Positions 1 through 9,700 of a stretch of DNA of 64,000 bases are shown here, piece by piece. The first letter of the stretch is position 1; each line of letters opens with the position of its first letter. This DNA comes from Arthrobacter alpinus (GTDB lineage Bacteria > Actinomycetota > Actinomycetes > Actinomycetales > Micrococcaceae), in assembly GCF_001294625.1 (NCBI RefSeq), contig NZ_CP012677.1:1550001-1614000 (forward strand). Reading direction: 5' to 3'. A model generated the notes under the pieces. The model saw nothing but the letters and a program-made list of their open reading frames with translations, searched no databases and was not told the origin of the DNA. The position numbers and the translations under genes were made by a program.

Positions 1-1
1 C

Positions 2-121
2 GCATACACGCCGGATTCCTTCTTCGTGATTTCCCTGCGCGCAGACAACGACAATGCCCATGTTGACGCCGCTGAAAGCTCACCGGTCAAGAAGAACGGT
101 CTAGTAGGAACCAAACGGTGA
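2..121 (+). CDS. C-terminal end of an unidentified protein (cut by window edge)
   Basis: An open frame enters at base 2 and stops at TGA 119-121, giving 39 residues with a hydrophilic, Lys-rich tail ending in VGTKR. No start lies in the window and no family is recognisable from so short a tail. It could be the 3' end of a plus-strand gene. Chance is a real alternative because only 120 bases are visible. Confidence 0.3.
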   Translation, partial: AYTPDSFFVISLRADNDNAHVDAAESSPVKKNGLVGTKR

Positions 122-434
122 TTGGCTGTGAGGTCAGGGCCAATCTCGATAGATCGTCTGCGTCACGGCAGTGGAGAGGCTGTCAAGACCATGATATTCA
201 GGCCATTTTGTACAAATTATGCACAACAAGATTATGGGATCAGTTCTCCAAAGAACTGATGAGTTGCAATGCGCTAGAGATGGGCAACGTCGAGGCCCAA
301 CTCCTTGGTTTCAATGGCAAAATGTCCTAGCGCCAACAAGTGTACGAACAATTCACCCCTCGACTTTCACTTTCAACAGGTCCTTTCATCGAATCAAGAC
401 CCGAACGGATACGTAACCCGGGTCAGTCCCCAAA
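122..434. other. Non-coding gap
   Basis: No convincing gene, hairpin or repeat is seen here. The short frames present lack a ribosome-binding site and any recognisable motif. The segment separates the partial plus-strand gene at the window edge from the 3' end of the minus-strand ABC transporter gene. Confidence 0.4.
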
Positions 435-2405
435 TCAGTCCCTGATGGCTTGCGCTGGATTCTGTTTAGCAGCGATGAGTGCTGGCACAAGTGCCGAGAT
501 GATCCCGGTGGCGAGTCCGATGGAGGCCGCAGCTGGTAGCCACCACCAGGCAAGGACCGCGGACCAGCCTTGAGCGATGCATATGATGACGATCGCCGAG
601 CTGCCAGCCGCACACCCAAGAAGCCCACCAATTGCGCCCATAAAGCCGCCCTCGAGGAGGAATAGTGAGGCTATGGATGCTTGGCTAGATCCGAGTGCGC
701 GGCGTAGCGCGATTTCTGAAGTCCTAGAGCGTACTGAGACATACATGGTCGTGGCCGCGCTGAGCATTGCTAACAGGAGAAGTATGACCGAGACGCCACC
801 AATGAGGATCGATAGGTCTGAGCGAACTCCTCGGGCGAGGGTCCGGAGGTCTCCAACCGTGTTGATTTTGATGCTGGCCGGGTTTCCTGGTTCGATGGCG
901 CTGGCGAGGACATTACTGAGAGGAGCCGGGTAGCCAGGCTGTGTTCTGACCACGATAGTGGTGTTCGCGTAGCTGGCTTTGGCGACCCCGGGGGAGAGCA
1001 GGATGGCTGATTCAAGAGCTGGGTCTCGAGGGGAATCAGTGAGTATCCCAACGACCGGGATTTCTTGTCCGGAGACCCAAATGGAATTTCCTGTGCTCTT
1101 CGGTTCGATCCCTAGTTTCTCAGCAGCTTGTCTACCAAGGATCGCAGCCTTGGTAGGTGTATCGGTGGCGAAGATGGAGGGAGTTGTTGGGGAAATGGAG
1201 AGGTCATTGGTGCTCAGGAACGTCTGGTCCACCATGACGACGGAAGTGTTGGAGATGGGCAGGGGGCTCAGGCTCAGCGGTGAGAATCGTGAGATTGTCA
1301 TGGCTTTCTCAGGCAACACCGATTTGAATCCCGCCCCGACAACGCCGTCAATGCGGGAGAGGCTGCTTTGGACACCCTCCACCCATTGCAGCACTGGTTC
1401 CAGATCGGGAGAATCGGCCGGTACGGTCTTGGAGAACCGTACTTCATCGAGTGCCGACTGTGAGATCTTCTCTGAGATCTGGGTTGCCGCGCTCTGGCTT
1501 ATGCCAGTGGACGCCACCAGGCCGGCGATGCCGAGCATGAAGGCGACAATCAGAAGGATTGAGCGTCCAAAGGAGGTTGAAATGCCGGTTAAAGCGTCGC
1601 TAATCAGGTCCGACAGCTCTCGCACGGGGCGGCGCTTTCCAAAACGATTGCTCCCTTCCCGTCTCGTCCTTAATTGCTCCGCTTCAGCAATGTGCGGATT
1701 TCCGTCGTGGAGGCTGCCGTCAATCATTCCAACCTGGCGTTTTGCTGCGGCGGCGACCGTGGGATCATGGGTGATTACGATGATCGTGGTCCCTGCAGCG
1801 TTGAGCTGTTTCAGATGATCAATGACCAATTCACTATTGGTCGCGTCGAGATTTCCAGTTGGTTCGTCTGCAAGCAGCAGGAGTGGCCCGGAGGCGACAG
1901 CACGGGCAAGTGCAAGTCGTTGCTTTTCTCCGCCAGAGATTTGCTTGCCGAGGCTACTGGCCCGGTGTCCAAGTCCAAAGTAGTCAAGCCAGTATCCGAC
2001 GATTTCTGGACGCTCCTTGCGTGCTACTCCCTGGATCCTGAGGGATAGAGCCGCGTTGCGGGCCACGGAGTCTCTGCCGATGACATGGGAGGCCTGGAAA
2101 ACAAAGCCCAGGAAAGCTGAGCGAAGTCGATTTCTGGACTTTTCCGTAGCGGAGCTGACATCGATACCATTGAGGTAGAGGTGGCCGGACGTTGGGGTGT
2201 CGAGGAGACCAATGATGTTCAGTAAGGTCGATTTACCCGATCCTGAGGCACCAATGATGGCTAGGAAGTCCCCAGGGTAGACCGTAAGATTGACTTCTTT
2301 GAGGGCGATGGGACCCCCGGACTGCTCGAAGGATCGTTGGATGTGGAATAACTCAACGATGGCCCGAGGGTCAGCACTTTCAGTTTCTTCTTCAGGGACT
2401 GACAA
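435..2405 (-). CDS. MacB-type ABC transporter, fused ATPase and FtsX-like permease
   Basis: A 656-residue protein joining an N-terminal ABC ATPase (about residues 15-240) to an FtsX/MacB-type permease. Walker A is GASGSGKST (52-60), the signature is ISGGEKQR (156-163), and Walker B runs into LLLLADEPTGNLD (about 175-187), followed by an H-loop ITHD. The second half has a TM helix near residue 275, a long extracytoplasmic domain, and three TM helices near the C-terminus. MacB-family proteins do not carry small molecules through a channel; they transmit ATP-driven motion to periplasmic or extracellular partners. It overlaps the adaptor gene by 14 nt, so the two are probably co-translated. Cargo is not evident; the secreted protein upstream is one candidate. 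Confidence 0.88.
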   Translation of the reverse strand: MSVPEEETESADPRAIVELFHIQRSFEQSGGPIALKEVNLTVYPGDFLAIIGASGSGKSTLLNIIGLLDTPTSGHLYLNGIDVSSATEKSRNRLRSAFLGFVFQASHVIGRDSVARNAALSLRIQGVARKERPEIVGYWLDYFGLGHRASSLGKQISGGEKQRLALARAVASGPLLLLADEPTGNLDATNSELVIDHLKQLNAAGTTIIVITHDPTVAAAAKRQVGMIDGSLHDGNPHIAEAEQLRTRREGSNRFGKRRPVRELSDLISDALTGISTSFGRSILLIVAFMLGIAGLVASTGISQSAATQISEKISQSALDEVRFSKTVPADSPDLEPVLQWVEGVQSSLSRIDGVVGAGFKSVLPEKAMTISRFSPLSLSPLPISNTSVVMVDQTFLSTNDLSISPTTPSIFATDTPTKAAILGRQAAEKLGIEPKSTGNSIWVSGQEIPVVGILTDSPRDPALESAILLSPGVAKASYANTTIVVRTQPGYPAPLSNVLASAIEPGNPASIKINTVGDLRTLARGVRSDLSILIGGVSVILLLLAMLSAATTMYVSVRSRTSEIALRRALGSSQASIASLFLLEGGFMGAIGGLLGCAAGSSAIVIICIAQGWSAVLAWWWLPAAASIGLATGIISALVPALIAAKQNPAQAIRD

Positions 2406-3534
2406 GTATCAGCTCGCCCTCTTTGACCGCGGTGGGAGGTTTCAGGAGTACCCATCCCTCCGCTTGGCCCAGAATCTCTACAGGTTCCCTTCTGGTTGCC
2501 GGATTGTCCGCATTGTTTTCTTTGGCCGGTTTAGTGCTTAAGTCGTCGCTCACGAGCAGATATTGACCTTGAGAATCTGCACGAATCCCGGTCAGAGGTA
2601 CTGCAAGTCCCGTTATCTCCGAATCGCTGGTTGACACGGTACCCGTCGCTCCAGGAAGTGCGTCTTTCAGTGTGGCAGGTACGGAGACCGATATATCGAT
2701 ACCCGAAGGTTTGGTTCCATCCCCTTCGATGAAGCCGGTCACCGCAGAAACGGTGCTATCCAATTTGGTGCCGGAGAAATTTAGAACGACCGGTGCCCCA
2801 GACTTGAAGCGTTCCCCGCTCGTAAGGCCAGCTCGGCCAATGATCTGGTCAGGACTTATCTTGATCTGAACGAGCGGGCTGTCTTTCGTGAGTTCTGAAC
2901 CGATTGCAGCTACGGACGTAACCGTTGCCCCGTCGATCGGTAAGTGGACGAATTCTCGCCAGGGAAAGAAAGGAGTGTCCCCTCCAGGCAGGGCGACGCC
3001 TGCGCTTTTGTAGATCGCCCGGAGGACGTTGAAGAAGTTTTCTCCCACGACCCCACTTTGATCGATGTAATAACCCCAGCTGGCAAATTCTGCCTGTAGG
3101 GCTTGGACATCAGGGCCGGTATCTTTCAATTTAAGGTTGCGATAGAGCGGAACGTTGTTGCTAGTCATGAAAAGCGGCCGGCCTGAGACCGTTCCGAGCG
3201 CTATTCCGGGCGTAAGAGTGTCTCCCGGTTTAACGAACACCTGGGTAGCTATTGGCCGGTCGGCGCCCTCGACGGCGGTGACGCTGATTCCAGTGGTTTG
3301 TCCTGCGACGATGGTTGCCTGAATCTGAGTCGCGTTGCTGATGGTCGTGGTTGTGGCTGGCACGGTGATCGGAATTTGGGTATCAGCAACGGTCAGAGCC
3401 ATCTCGTTGGGTGATTTAACAAACAAGCCAAGAACGAAGGAAAGTCCTAGGAAGAGACAGGCTACTAAGATCAGGCTGATAAGCCTCAGCGGGGAGGCAA
3501 CGAAAGAAATTCGGGGGTGAGACCGGTCGCTCAT
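2392..3534 (-). CDS. Membrane adaptor with peptidoglycan-binding domain (MacA/HlyD-like role)
   Basis: About 380 residues. A short basic N-terminus precedes one TM helix (about 17-38), then an extracytoplasmic region. A PG_binding_1-like segment contains KLKDTGPDVQALQAEFASWG. The C-terminal half resembles the beta-barrel part of membrane-fusion adaptors. In Gram-positive bacteria such adaptors sit between a MacB-type ATPase and the cell wall. I used the ATG at 3534; a TTG four codons upstream (3546) is the alternative, and neither has a strong ribosome-binding site. The 3' end overlaps the transporter gene by 14 nt. The family fit is good, but the substrate is unknown. Confidence 0.75.
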   Translation of the reverse strand: MSDRSHPRISFVASPLRLISLILVACLFLGLSFVLGLFVKSPNEMALTVADTQIPITVPATTTTISNATQIQATIVAGQTTGISVTAVEGADRPIATQVFVKPGDTLTPGIALGTVSGRPLFMTSNNVPLYRNLKLKDTGPDVQALQAEFASWGYYIDQSGVVGENFFNVLRAIYKSAGVALPGGDTPFFPWREFVHLPIDGATVTSVAAIGSELTKDSPLVQIKISPDQIIGRAGLTSGERFKSGAPVVLNFSGTKLDSTVSAVTGFIEGDGTKPSGIDISVSVPATLKDALPGATGTVSTSDSEITGLAVPLTGIRADSQGQYLLVSDDLSTKPAKENNADNPATRREPVEILGQAEGWVLLKPPTAVKEGELILVSP

Positions 3535-3582
3535 GACTGTATACAACCCGGCCTAACCTGAGAAGGGCCGCAGAACAACACC

Positions 3583-4473
3583 CTATTTCCCTTCAGCAAT
3601 AATATGCTTGGCTTTTTCAACCGCGGCGTCCTTGTCAGCTTTGATCCTGTTCAGGGCAGACTCGTGCTGACCGATATACGCTGCCTGGAATGTCGCGTCT
3701 ATATCAGCCAGCCGCTTAATGTAGTTGGTCTTTTCCTTACAGTCAATGTCTGTCAGTGCCGTTTTGATCTGGCTCTGCTTGTCAGTCATGGAAACTACAG
3801 GAACCCAGGAATCCGGCTTCCCGGCCGGCATGCTGACACCATTAGCTGATAGACAATTAATCCATTCAGTCCGGGCCGCTTTCCATTCATCAGTTCCTGC
3901 GGCTTGAGACGCTGCTGCCAGAAGACCTTTAGAAACTTCGCTGTCTGTTCCAACCTGATTCGGGGTGAAATCCTTTAACATCTTATCCGCGAGCGTTTTG
4001 CTGCAACCGGTGTATGCCAAGCCGTAGTCCCGGCTTTTTAGGTTGGTTGGCTGTGAACCTGTTGGAACACCGTCCGATGCGCTCCCGGCAGGACCACTCG
4101 GATGTCTTGGGTCAGGCGGCAATTCATAGCCGTAATTCTCGGCATTTACTTTATTCCATATCCCGTAGCGACGATCCTCGGGAAGCGGAGTAGGAATTGC
4201 ATCTGACATGTCAAGCTGTTGACCCTTTGCACTCATGCAAGGGCCTAAAAGCGTAGCATTCGCTGTTTGAATAGCAACATCCTCGTCGTTGTCCACATAA
4301 TAGGGAGTCAGAGGAAGGGTGATGCGAAGATTGACAGGATCGACCTTCGCTTTGACCGAAGAATAGTTTGAGGCATCAAGCTTTTCCTGCTCAGGCGAAC
4401 CGGACGAACATCCCGTAATCGCTACAAGTGTCAGACCGGTCAGAACCCCGACCAAAACATGGATCTTAACCAA
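3583..4473 (-). CDS. Predicted lipoprotein, four conserved-looking cysteines, function unknown
   Basis: I place the start at TTG 4473, preceded by GGGGGAGG four bases upstream; an upstream ATG at 4539 has no such site. The 296-residue product begins with a signal peptide ending in the lipobox ITGC (Cys22), so it should be lipid-anchored outside the cell. The mature part has four more cysteines in the contexts GPCMS, YTGCSK, WINCLS and DIDCKE, enough for two disulfides, and a charged Lys/Ala-rich C-terminal helix. It lies 48 nt upstream of the adaptor gene on the same strand, so it is probably part of the same export module. No enzymatic motif is visible. Confidence 0.72.
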   Translation of the reverse strand: MVKIHVLVGVLTGLTLVAITGCSSGSPEQEKLDASNYSSVKAKVDPVNLRITLPLTPYYVDNDEDVAIQTANATLLGPCMSAKGQQLDMSDAIPTPLPEDRRYGIWNKVNAENYGYELPPDPRHPSGPAGSASDGVPTGSQPTNLKSRDYGLAYTGCSKTLADKMLKDFTPNQVGTDSEVSKGLLAAASQAAGTDEWKAARTEWINCLSANGVSMPAGKPDSWVPVVSMTDKQSQIKTALTDIDCKEKTNYIKRLADIDATFQAAYIGQHESALNRIKADKDAAVEKAKHIIAEGK

Positions 4474-4545
4474 TGTGCCTCCCCCTAGAGTGTTGTCGCC
4501 CCAGATTAGCAGGGATCGATCGTCCCGAAGAGGAGGCACGCTAGG

Positions 4546-4920
4546 CTAAGCGAATCGGCTACTATCGATCCGGTCGCTCCATCCGCCCGCCCAGCTCGGC
4601 CCAAGATCACTGAACTGAGAGTATGGGCCAATATACGTGTTAGCCCCTGTATAGAAGGGGTCATCGTAGACGTAATAACGTCTGCTCATGTCGCTGTCCA
4701 CGGACGTTGCACGATCATGGAAGTTCGACTGTCCCCATTCGTACACGTCCCACGACATGTAGATCGAATCGCCTTGGTAGGTATCATCTGCCCAGAAGCA
4801 AATCTGCCCACCTATATAGCAATAGCCAGAGGCCTGAGCCGCAGGTGCAGAAATTACGGCAGCGCCGGCGGCCATTCCTGCCACCGCTAAGATTGCTGTG
4901 ATTTTTCTTTTGATCTTTAT
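4546..4920 (-). CDS. Secreted peptidase-inhibitor I36 / beta-gamma-crystallin-like small protein, possible ATA start
   Basis: The mature part is aromatic- and Gly-rich, with GQICFWADDTYQGD and a second FW/GP repeat, the pattern of small secreted actinobacterial proteins of the peptidase inhibitor I36 / crystallin-like group. A signal peptide with a KIKRK basic head and an AQASG cleavage region is complete only if translation starts at ATA 4918-4920, six bases after GGGGA. No ATG, GTG or TTG lies between that ATA and the upstream in-frame TGA. The first ATG (4884) would remove the basic head. So either ATA initiates or the start codon is mutated. It lies 72 nt upstream of the lipoprotein gene and may share its function. 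Confidence 0.6.
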   Translation of the reverse strand: MKIKRKITAILAVAGMAAGAAVISAPAAQASGYCYIGGQICFWADDTYQGDSIYMSWDVYEWGQSNFHDRATSVDSDMSRRYYVYDDPFYTGANTYIGPYSQFSDLGPSWAGGWSDRIDSSRFA

Positions 4921-5264
4921 GACTTCCCCTTTACACCGTCATGGAGGCCTTTCCCCCATTGTAAGTAAATCTTGGGGATACCGCTAAGTCAATGGATTCT
5001 TTCAGTGAATCATCAGACAACACACTCCCAGCTGCTCCAGTGGTGGCCGGATGGCCTGACTATTCGGGTTTCGAAGGATCCGAAATTGATTTCTCTTTGC
5101 CATGAAAATTCCTAAATTCAGCGGGCCTCTTATTCCCACCAGCTGGTCGGAATAAAGGGCCAAAACTCAATGAGACAGCCATCCCTACGGTGGTATAGCG
5201 GCTCTCCGCGGTTCGTGTTGAATTCTGGTTTCGTGTCCTTGAACAGAGGTGGCTCGTAGTCCTG
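4921..5264. other. Gap holding only the upstream region of the secreted protein gene
   Basis: The purine-rich ribosome-binding site GGGGAAG of the secreted protein gene lies at 4921-4930 on the minus strand. Beyond it I see no coding signal, repeat or clear hairpin. The frames present have no plausible start and no domain-like composition. Confidence 0.35.
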
Positions 5265-5724
5265 TCAAGAGCCAGATATGGAGTCGTTTTGCTGATAATG
5301 ATGACGTCTAACTTGAGTGCCACAGTCCAAGCCAGTCAGCGTATCGAAGAACGAACCGTTCAACGGGTAGATGCCCCCGGGTATGGCTGTCACGGTTGGG
5401 CTCAGAGCTGGTCCCTGCTCGCCGAAGAGAGCTTCGGTGTAGTCGACGATGTTGTCCTGCCTGTAGAACTCCAGAATCCTTGTTGGCGGGACGATCAACA
5501 ACACCTTCGGGTCGCCGCCCTCGTCGTTATGGATGACTCAAGAATCCAGTGTCAGCCGAGGACTCTGTGATGCGATGTTCAAGAGACTTTCACTGTCCCT
5601 GTTCCCTGGCAGGCCTGCTTCGATGAACTCGGCCAGTTCGGAGAAACTCTGCTGGCTTGCATCAAGATCGAGGTGAGGGCTTTTCCGGTTGGGGGTTGAG
5701 TAGATGCGTGGGCAACATTGGAAT
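5265..5724 (-). pseudogene. Decayed gene of unknown family, 5' end removed at the transposon boundary
   Basis: One minus-strand frame reads from the transposon edge to a stop at 5265, interrupted only by TGA at 5538-5540. Conceptual translation across it runs ...PRLTLDS-stop-VIHNDEGGDPKVLLIVPP... A TGG (Trp) to TGA change is the simplest explanation. Upstream of the stop the sequence is helical and charged (FSELAEFIEAGLPGN). The 5' end is missing because the frame runs into the left terminal repeat of the Tn3-family element. I do not recognise the family. Two short unrelated frames remain possible. Confidence 0.4.
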
Positions 5725-5745
5725 GGAACGGTCAGTGGCGTTAGG
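5725..5745 (+). repeat. Left terminal inverted repeat of the Tn3-family element
   Basis: The 21 bases starting GGAACGGTCAGTGGCG match the reverse complement of 9922-9942 exactly. Similarity ends after base 21, shorter than the usual 38 bp of Tn3 ends. Just outside, CAACATTGGAA at 5713-5723 recurs beside the inner copy at the right end. Confidence 0.85.
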
Positions 5746-5760
5746 TGCTTGGGCTGGGGT

Positions 5761-5872
5761 GTTTCATAGGTGACCACCTGTGAAACGCGGGTGGGGGCGT
5801 GACTGGTTCGGTCTCTATTGTGTTTCATAGGATGTTGCATTTGACCTAATGCGCGAAACGTATCTATGAAAC
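5761..5872 (+). promoter_or_regulatory. Probable resolvase res site
   Basis: The segment just upstream of the resolvase holds repeated half-sites. GTTTCATAGGTG (5761-5772) faces CACCTGTGAAAC (5775-5786) as a near-perfect palindrome. GTTTCATAGGAT (5822-5833) faces GCGCGAAAC (5851-5859), and another inverted half-site, TCTATGAAAC (5863-5872), follows. Pairs of inverted 9-12 bp half-sites over about 110 bp, ending 10 bp before the resolvase gene, fit a serine-resolvase res site that would also autoregulate the gene. The split into subsites is my reading. Confidence 0.6.
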
Positions 5873-5881
5873 AATTCCAGG

Positions 5882-6748
5882 GTGAGTGATGACTACGAGC
5901 TTGTCGAGGGTAACTACTGCCCCATGTCTTCTTGCGCCGTCCCGGCGGGGTCGCCTTGTCGGACGGGTCGGGGGAAAGTTGCGGTCCAGTACCACACGTC
6001 CCGATTCCGGCTTGTGCCGTCATTGGCGAAGGCTTTGAATGTTCCGATATTGCCAGCCCGCCGACCAGGGTCGGTTTGGGTCGAGTTGCCACGCCCGATC
6101 ACAGCTGATGCCGCGCCGGCAGGGCATGTGCGCATCGGGTATGCCCGTGCATCGACTGCGCGGCAGTCACTGGACGCCCAGCTCGACTCGCTTAAGCGGG
6201 CTGGGGTTGCCCGGGTGTTTTCGGAGAAGATCTCAACCAGGGCGACGCAGCGGCCCGAGCTCGAGCGTGCGGTGGCCCTGGCTGGGGAGATGAGGGTTTC
6301 CGGAGTGGAGGCCACCATCGTGGTACACGAGCACAAGCGGCTCGGCCGCGGCCTGGAACTGGCGATGCTCGCCGAGCGGTTGAAGGCCTCCGGCATCGGT
6401 CTGGAGTTCCTCTCCGGGGAGTTGCAGGGCCTGCACGATCCGTCGGGGGTCGTGTTCACGGTGCTTGCGGCATTGTCAGGGATGGAACGTGAGTACATTC
6501 GTACCCGCACCTTGGAGGGGCATGAGTCTGCACGGGCGCGGGGAAAGACGATTGGCGGGGCCTCGGTGACCGACGAGGCGATGCTCGCCCTCGCGTTGTA
6601 CTTGCGTGGGCAGCAGCATAGTCTGCGCGATATCGCAGGCCGGCTGGTCATTGCAAAGGGTAAGAAGAAGGGTGAACACCCTTCGCCGGCGACGGTGCTG
6701 CGTATGCTCCGTGAGTACGACGAGAAGGCCGTGCCATCGCAAGAATGA
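5882..6748 (+). CDS. Tn3-type serine resolvase with N-terminal zinc-finger-like domain
   Basis: 288 residues. The first 45 contain a compact zinc-finger-like motif (CPMSSC, PAGSPC, then QYHTSRF), as in actinobacterial phage-type C2HC fingers. A serine-recombinase catalytic domain starts near residue 80 with IGYARASTARQSLDAQ; the Ser in AST is the nucleophile. The VVHEHKRLGRG and GMEREYIRTRTLEG segments supply the usual Arg residues and the E-helix. A C-terminal helix-turn-helix (LRDIAGRL...SPATVLRML) should bind the adjacent res half-sites. Its role is resolving cointegrates formed by the transposase. ATG 5882 follows AGGGTGAGTG. It is convergent with the transposase gene, 13 nt away. Confidence 0.85.
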   Translation: MSDDYELVEGNYCPMSSCAVPAGSPCRTGRGKVAVQYHTSRFRLVPSLAKALNVPILPARRPGSVWVELPRPITADAAPAGHVRIGYARASTARQSLDAQLDSLKRAGVARVFSEKISTRATQRPELERAVALAGEMRVSGVEATIVVHEHKRLGRGLELAMLAERLKASGIGLEFLSGELQGLHDPSGVVFTVLAALSGMEREYIRTRTLEGHESARARGKTIGGASVTDEAMLALALYLRGQQHSLRDIAGRLVIAKGKKKGEHPSPATVLRMLREYDEKAVPSQE

Positions 6749-6761
6749 ACCACCACCGCGC

Positions 6762-9700
6762 TCATTCGTCGTCTTCGTCGGTGGCTTCCGGGTCCCGCAG
6801 TTCACGGATGGTTCCTGGTTCCATGTCGGGCAGAACAAAGCTGTAGGTTCCAAGCACGCTCAAATGGGTTCGGACGAACGGGGACAATCGGGCCATGTCC
6901 TCCTCCCGTACGGGATAGCCCTGGGCTTTGAGCTGGCGGACGGCGGCGTCGAGATAGACGCTCGTCCACAACACGACGCAATTCAGGACCAGGCCCAAGG
7001 CCCCGAGCTGGTTCTCCAGGCCGCGTTCGTACCGGTGGTACAGCTCCCCCTTGCGTCCGTGGCAGATCCTGCGGGCCAAATCGTGGCGGCCTTCCTGGAG
7101 GTTGCGCACGCTTTTGATGTCGCGGCGGTAGGACTCGTCGACGTCGATATAGGCCAAGATGTGCAGGGATTTGAAGATCCGGCCGTAGGAGGCAATCGCC
7201 TCACCCAGGGCGGTAGGGTGCCCGTCTCGCTGAAGCATCGTCACCACGTCGTAGGCCCTCACGGTGCCGGTATAGATGGAAGCGACCACACGCAGGATGT
7301 CATCCCAGTTCCGGCGGATCTTCTCCAGATCGATGCGGCCCCTCGCGAAGGTGTTCAGCGGGCCGTAGTCGGCCTCGGGACGGATTCTCCAGCCTTTCTG
7401 GTCTGGCAGGTCAGCTAGAGCTGGCCGGTAGGAGATACCGAGCAGTTCGAGCAGCCCTAATACCAGATCCGAGTAGGACCCGGTGTCGGAAACGACGATC
7501 TCGGGCAGATCGCCGCCGTCCAGACCGAAGATGACATCGACCATGTGCAGGGAGTCCCGCACGGTCCCCGCCACGATTTTCGCGCCGCGGCCCATGCCTC
7601 GCTCGCTCATCGCGTTCAGCCACGTCATGCCACGCTTGGGACCAAAGTACTTGCGGTTGGGGCGTGCGAACGCTTCCGGCACCGGGACCACGAAACGCAT
7701 CCCGTCGACCGCGGCGACCATGCCACCACCCCACGCCTGGGCAAGCTCAAGACTGGCCTGCCGGGCGAGCAGCGGGACGTTCGCGGCCGCAAGAGTTTCG
7801 GGGCGCACGTAGTTCTGGAACACATGCGATAAGCGCGAGCGTTCCAGTGCCGGCACGCCCTTCTTCGCGATCGGCCGGTACCCGACGTTCATCGAGTGTG
7901 CTGCCAGACAGGCTGCCAGCGATGTCGGCAAGTCCTCCAGCCGGGACCGTGCCCCAGAGACGGCAGTGAACGCCTCTGCCAGCTCAGGGACCCACGTCAT
8001 GACCTCCAGAATGGCTTCCGGCAGATCGATGCGCGGAAGCATCGCCGTGCTCCTGGTACGCAGGTCAACCAGCGACGGCGGTTCCTCGAGCGCCTTCAGG
8101 CCGGTCAGATGGATCTTCCCGTCATCGTCGATACGGACCTCGTTGTTAACGACCAGGCGGCCGCCGACCTCCCGGTAAGTTTCGTCCAGCGCCTCGGCGT
8201 GCCCGGACAAGAGCACGTCCGGATTCTCGGGCAGACTCAAGGTGGTCAGTACATCGGCACGGACCGCCTCCCACCGGGCACCTTCGAGCAGCTGCGCCTG
8301 CGGGTTGCGCCACTTCGTCGAGGACTCGGCGTAGATTTCGCGGCGCTTCAAGTGCCGCCAGAACTGCTCCAACACACAAAAAGCGTAGGCATGGCGGTTC
8401 ACCACATCGTCCTCGTGGGCGGGAGACCCGAAGACCAAGTGCCGCCAGGGCCCGTTCACCACCTCGGCGTTGATCAGCCGTCCGGGGATCAATGGCACAG
8501 GTAGGCGGCCCCTGTACGCCAACACTTCGGGCAGGGCTTTCATCGCGTCCAACACGGGCGTACCCTCAGCATTCGCCGCGAACTCAATCGTCAGCGGCAA
8601 CATCTTAACAAACCCCGAAATGCTGGTGTATCGCCCCGTCAACTCGGCCCGCCAGTCATCGGGGTCCGGGCCGTTGACCGGCGGAACATCCTCACCCACC
8701 ACGACAAGGGCTGCGCGCAGTTCGGTGCGGGAGACAACCGCTTCGATGGCCTCCCACACCTTCGACACCCGCGGCGGCTCCGATTCCGTCCCGGCCCACT
8801 GATCGGATTCAAACAACGCCGCCACCGCTACCGCCAAACGGGCTGAAGCCCCCGCCAGGCGTGGGTGCTTACGGACCTTCGCCCTGTCCGAAGCAGTATG
8901 AGCCTTGTTCAACAGCTCGGCTGTCATCAACAAATCCAGCAGCTCCAAGGCGTTGTCGACCGACGCGCCCTCCAGATGCCGGACCGTGGCCAACAATGTG
9001 GCCAGCCGACGCCCTGGCGGGTGCCTGTGGATCAGCGAGGCATCCGCGCTCATCCCGTATCTGGCAAGCCCTCCCAGTCGACGCGGCGGGACCAGCTTCT
9101 CAGCGCCAAGGTTCGCCAGTCCCAGGCCCATGATCTCGGATACCTGATCCAAAGCCTTCATGATCACCAGCCCGCTCCCGCGCGGCGGCGGACCCTTACG
9201 CCAACGTTCCAGATCCGAAACCCGTTCTCCTGGCCCGACCTCCAGCAGTCGGTCTAGGGCAAGCCGCTGGCCCGGTGTGAGTAGGAGTTCGAGCTCGTTC
9301 CACAGCCGCTGGTTCGTGTCCTCGCGGACCTTCGCAACCAGCCGCGTCAGCGTCGTCACCCCGGGTAGCAGCACCTTGCGTTCCCTCAGCCACGACACGC
9401 CGTCGTGGAAGATCGCCTTCGGCCCATCTCCGGACGTCCATGACCGGGCCGCGATCCACTCAACGAACTGTTCCTCGACGTCCGCGAAGTCCTTCCACCC
9501 GAACGCCTGCCGGATCTCCCACTGGTGCTCGAACCGGGTTTTCTCCCGCTCCACATACCTTTTCAGGCACGAAGAATCGGACACACCAACCTGCCCGGCA
9601 ACGAAATCGAGGACAGCGGTTGGAACATCCAGGGGATCCTCCAGGAAAGCACCCAGATGACGAACAGTCACAAGCTGGAGTCCAAATCCGAGCTTCATAT

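Noticed and set aside
979..1818. 279-codon plus-strand frame opposite the ABC transporter
   Set aside because: The antisense protein has no recognisable motif, while the minus strand encodes a complete MacB-type protein.
5914..6765. Long minus-strand frame opposite the resolvase
   Set aside because: It is a shadow of the resolvase codons; the translation is Ser/Arg-rich without domains.
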